From contig JAIQFS010000038.1 of assembly GCA_020073145.1 (NCBI GenBank), forward strand, positions 38,918 through 102,917: DNA of 64,000 bases, read 5' to 3'. The translations under genes and the position numbers were made by a program. The DNA is from Terriglobia bacterium. GTDB lineage: Bacteria > Acidobacteriota > Terriglobia > Bryobacterales > Bryobacteraceae. Under the pieces are notes generated by a model. It made no database searches. It saw nothing but the letters and a program-made list of their open reading frames with translations, and was not told the DNA's origin. Shown in pieces: positions 62,178 through 64,000 of this stretch (its first letter is position 1; the number at the start of each line of letters is the position of its first letter).

Positions 62178-62515
62178 GGCATCTACCTCCCAATTCGAAA
62201 TTCGCGCAAACCGCGAATAGTTTGCATCAGGCAAAAGCAAGCGAATTCTGGAAATCGCCCCATCAGCACAGGTGCTCTACCAGTATAAGGGGTCTGAGGA
62301 GGAATTGCGACTCTCTGAGGGACTGACCGGGACCCGCGGGTTCCGACTTCAAGCGCAGACCGGAAATCCAACACCTTGGGTGGCGGCGGGCCCGACCCCG
62401 GGGGGCGGGCCCAGTGGCGGGCCGACCCAGATTTCGCCGGCGTTGGCGCAAGCCTCCGTGCCAGCCGGGGATGGATGATATACTTCACACTTCGCGTCAG
62501 CAGGAGGACCGTTTC
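62178..62515. other. 338-bp divergent intergenic region
   Basis: Holds the rpsU promoter (leftward) and the sugar dehydrogenase promoter (rightward; a TATACT -10 candidate at 62479-62484). Three direct copies of ggcgggcc lie at about 62385, 62404 and 62416. A tRNA-like string near 62270-62290 does not fold as a tRNA. No gene supported. Confidence 0.45.
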
Positions 62516-63867
62516 ATGAAGCTTTCCCGCTCGAGGCCTCTCCAGGCCGTGTCGCCCGTGGTGGCGTTCGCGGCTTGTCTGGCGTGGACGGCTCTCAGTG
62601 GCGGTCATACCGTGAAGGCCCAGGAAACCAACAGCACGGCGCCTCCAGCTCCCGCCCCACCAACGGCCACGCCGGCGGCTGGCGCGCCCCAAGGCGCCGG
62701 TGGCGGGCAGGTGCGTGCGGCAGGCCGCGGGCGAGGTCGCGCGCCCGTGGTGGACACGCTCGGGCAAGGCCCCTGGGATCTCAAATCGGAGCTGGTGAAT
62801 ATCCACGTGACGGTGGTCACCAAAGGGCTCGATCATCCTTGGGGACTAGCGATTCTTCCCGATGGCGACATGCTGGTGACGGAGCGGCCGGGCCGCCTGC
62901 GGATGATTCGTAAAGGCGTGCTGGATCCAACGCCCATCGGGTGGCTGCCCGAAATCCGAGCGGCTGTTCTCGGCGGCCTGATGGATATTGCGCTGCATCC
63001 GAAGTTCGCCGAGAACCACCTGATCTACTTCACCTACTCGAAGCCAGGCAAGGAAGACGCGGCGCACGCCGCCACGGCGGTGGCGCGCGGACGGTGGGAC
63101 GGCGGGTCTACGCTGGCGGACGTAAAGGACATTTTTGTTGCCGACTACTTTGGCGGGCAGGGCGCGCCGCGAGGCTGCTGCGGGCAAGGTCCGTCGGACG
63201 GCAGCTACGGGTCGCGGCTGGTGTTTGACCGGGCCGGCTTCCTGTACGTCACGATCGGCGACCGGAATTACGGGGAATTGGCGCAGGACTCGTCCTCGAA
63301 TATCGGCAAGATTGTGCGGCTGCGGGACGACGGCACTGTACCGCCGGACAATCCGTTCGTGGGCGAGTCCGGATACAGGCCAGAGATCTACACGGTGGGG
63401 CACCGCAATCCGCTCGGGCTCACCATTCATCCGGTGACGGGTGAGATCTGGGAGACGGAATTCGGACCGCGAGGGGGCGACGAACTCAACCGGATCCAGG
63501 GCGGCAAGAACTACGGGTGGATCAAAGTGACCAAGGGCGAGCACTACAACGGGGAGCCGAGCGAGAAATCTCTGCCGGGTATGGAGGAGCCGGTGCTGTA
63601 TTGGGTTCCGGTGATCAACCCGGGGAACCCGATCTTCTACAAGGGCGATAGGTTCCGATGTGGAAGGGCAACCTGGTGATGGGCGACATGACTCGGTCGG
63701 TGCTGCGCGCGACCTTCGATGCCCAAGGCAAGCCCACCGGGCAGGAGCGGATGCTGACCGAGCTAAAGCAGCGATTCCGCGACACCCGGGAGGGCCCGGA
63801 CGGAACCATCTACCTGCTGACGGACGAAACCTTTGGTGCAGTGCTCCGGATGGAGCCGGCGCCCTAG
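62516..63867 (+). pseudogene. PQQ-dependent sugar (glucose/sorbosone) dehydrogenase, frameshifted near the end
   Basis: ATG at 62516 follows aggagg. Signal peptide (residues 1-40), Ala/Pro/Gly-rich linker (45-80), then a six-bladed sGDH-type propeller: GLDHPWGLAILPDGDMLVTERPG, LGGLMDIALHPKFAEN (catalytic/PQQ region), FVGESGYRPEIYTVGHRNPLGLTIHP and TEFGPRGGDELNRI. After FYKGDRF (about 63,654) the frame stops at once (RCGRATW, end 63679). The -1 frame continues correctly with MWKGNLVMGDMTRSVLRATFD to FGAVLRMEPAP, stop 63867. One missing base in the FPMWKG region explains it. Confidence 0.85.
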
Positions 63868-63921
63868 CAGCCCGTGTCTAAAAACACTTCCTTGGTGGAA
63901 TGTTTCGCCGTAAAATCAGGC

Positions 63922-64000
63922 ATGGCGATGGGAACGAAGCGAGCCAGACAGAAGCAGGAAGAGTTGTTCTACGCCAGCGAGCAGGCCGAAGCGCCGGGGC
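63922..64000 (+). CDS. Transposase N-terminus, cut by window edge
   Basis: 26 codons from the ATG at 63922: MAMGTKRARQKQEELFYASEQAEAPG. The start M-G-T-K/R...Q-E-x-L-F-Y-A...A-P-G is like IS5/IS1182-type transposases whose next residues are HPFYxxLN. The 54 bp after the sugar dehydrogenase stop would contain the element's left end; gtgtctaaaaacac there forms a small stem. Assignment tentative because only 26 residues are visible. Confidence 0.5.
   Translation, partial: MAMGTKRARQKQEELFYASEQAEAPG

Noticed and set aside
62262..62320. Possible tRNA on the minus strand (ggtagagcacc-like string)
   Set aside because: No matching D-stem partner, no T-arm GGTTCRA consensus and no acceptor stem pairing.

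Overview
The window is a GC-rich (roughly 60-65%) bacterial chromosome segment. It most likely comes from an Acidobacteriota species close to Solibacter/Bryobacter (inference from gene families, not a database search). The family evidence is: two large MacB/FtsX-type permeases of the acidobacterial 'ADOP' kind, one directly behind a PadR regulator; a TIGR03435-like C-terminal remnant; an Oar-like TonB receptor with an N-terminal carboxypeptidase-regulatory domain; Ser/Thr kinases fused to TolB-like propellers; reaction-centre-type dihaem cytochrome; DUF6152 and DUF4159 proteins; and many secreted PQQ-type propeller enzymes.

Layout. 1-6.1 kb: a truncated unknown gene, an amino-sugar kinase fused to a RapZ C-terminal domain followed without a gap by a MurU-like nucleotidyltransferase (cell-wall sugar salvage), a DUF6152/secreted-protein pair and a frameshifted hydrolase. 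6.2-13.7 kb: ADOP permease, DUF4159 protein, a second DUF6152/secreted-protein pair, a c-type cytochrome and a metallo-beta-lactamase remnant. 13.7-25 kb: uvrB, kinase-propeller, a tiny zinc-finger protein, two heptosyltransferases separated by a degenerate RfaE-like protein, a methyltransferase, and a PadR-ADOP operon. 25-32.3 kb: VapBC, a nucleotidyltransferase cassette, and a two-gene BadF/HgdB-type ATP-driven low-potential reductase system. 32.3-36.7 kb: a collapsed kinase pseudogene, a Co-type nitrile hydratase operon (alpha with a twin-arginine-like leader, beta, accessory protein) and a lipase-maturation-factor-like membrane protein; two copies of a 95-bp intergenic repeat flank this block. 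36.8-41.8 kb: a broken aldo/keto reductase, radical SAM/SPASM protein, GT2 glycosyltransferase and a convergent second radical SAM protein. 42-47.3 kb: methionine aminopeptidase, an MFS carrier and the frameshifted TonB receptor. 47.6-53 kb: small DUF3553-like and cold-shock proteins, then the translation operon ffh-rpsP-khpA-rimM-trmD-rplS-rnhB. 53.3-64 kb: secreted oxidoreductases and hydrolases (two PQQ-propeller dehydrogenases, a haloacetate-dehalogenase-like hydrolase with an export signal, esterase, cupin, sugar dehydrogenase), rpsU, and the start of a probable transposase at the right edge.

Housekeeping operons alternate with secreted or membrane functions for scavenging and modifying extracellular compounds. 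Several genes carry single-base frame breaks (near 5,908, 33,360, 36,965, 46,945 and 63,654), and there are at least five short remnants of other genes. The segment is therefore either undergoing local decay and rearrangement, or it contains uncorrected indel errors; the 10-bp tandem duplication near 37,150 and the large kinase deletion look biological. No tRNA, rRNA or CRISPR array was found.
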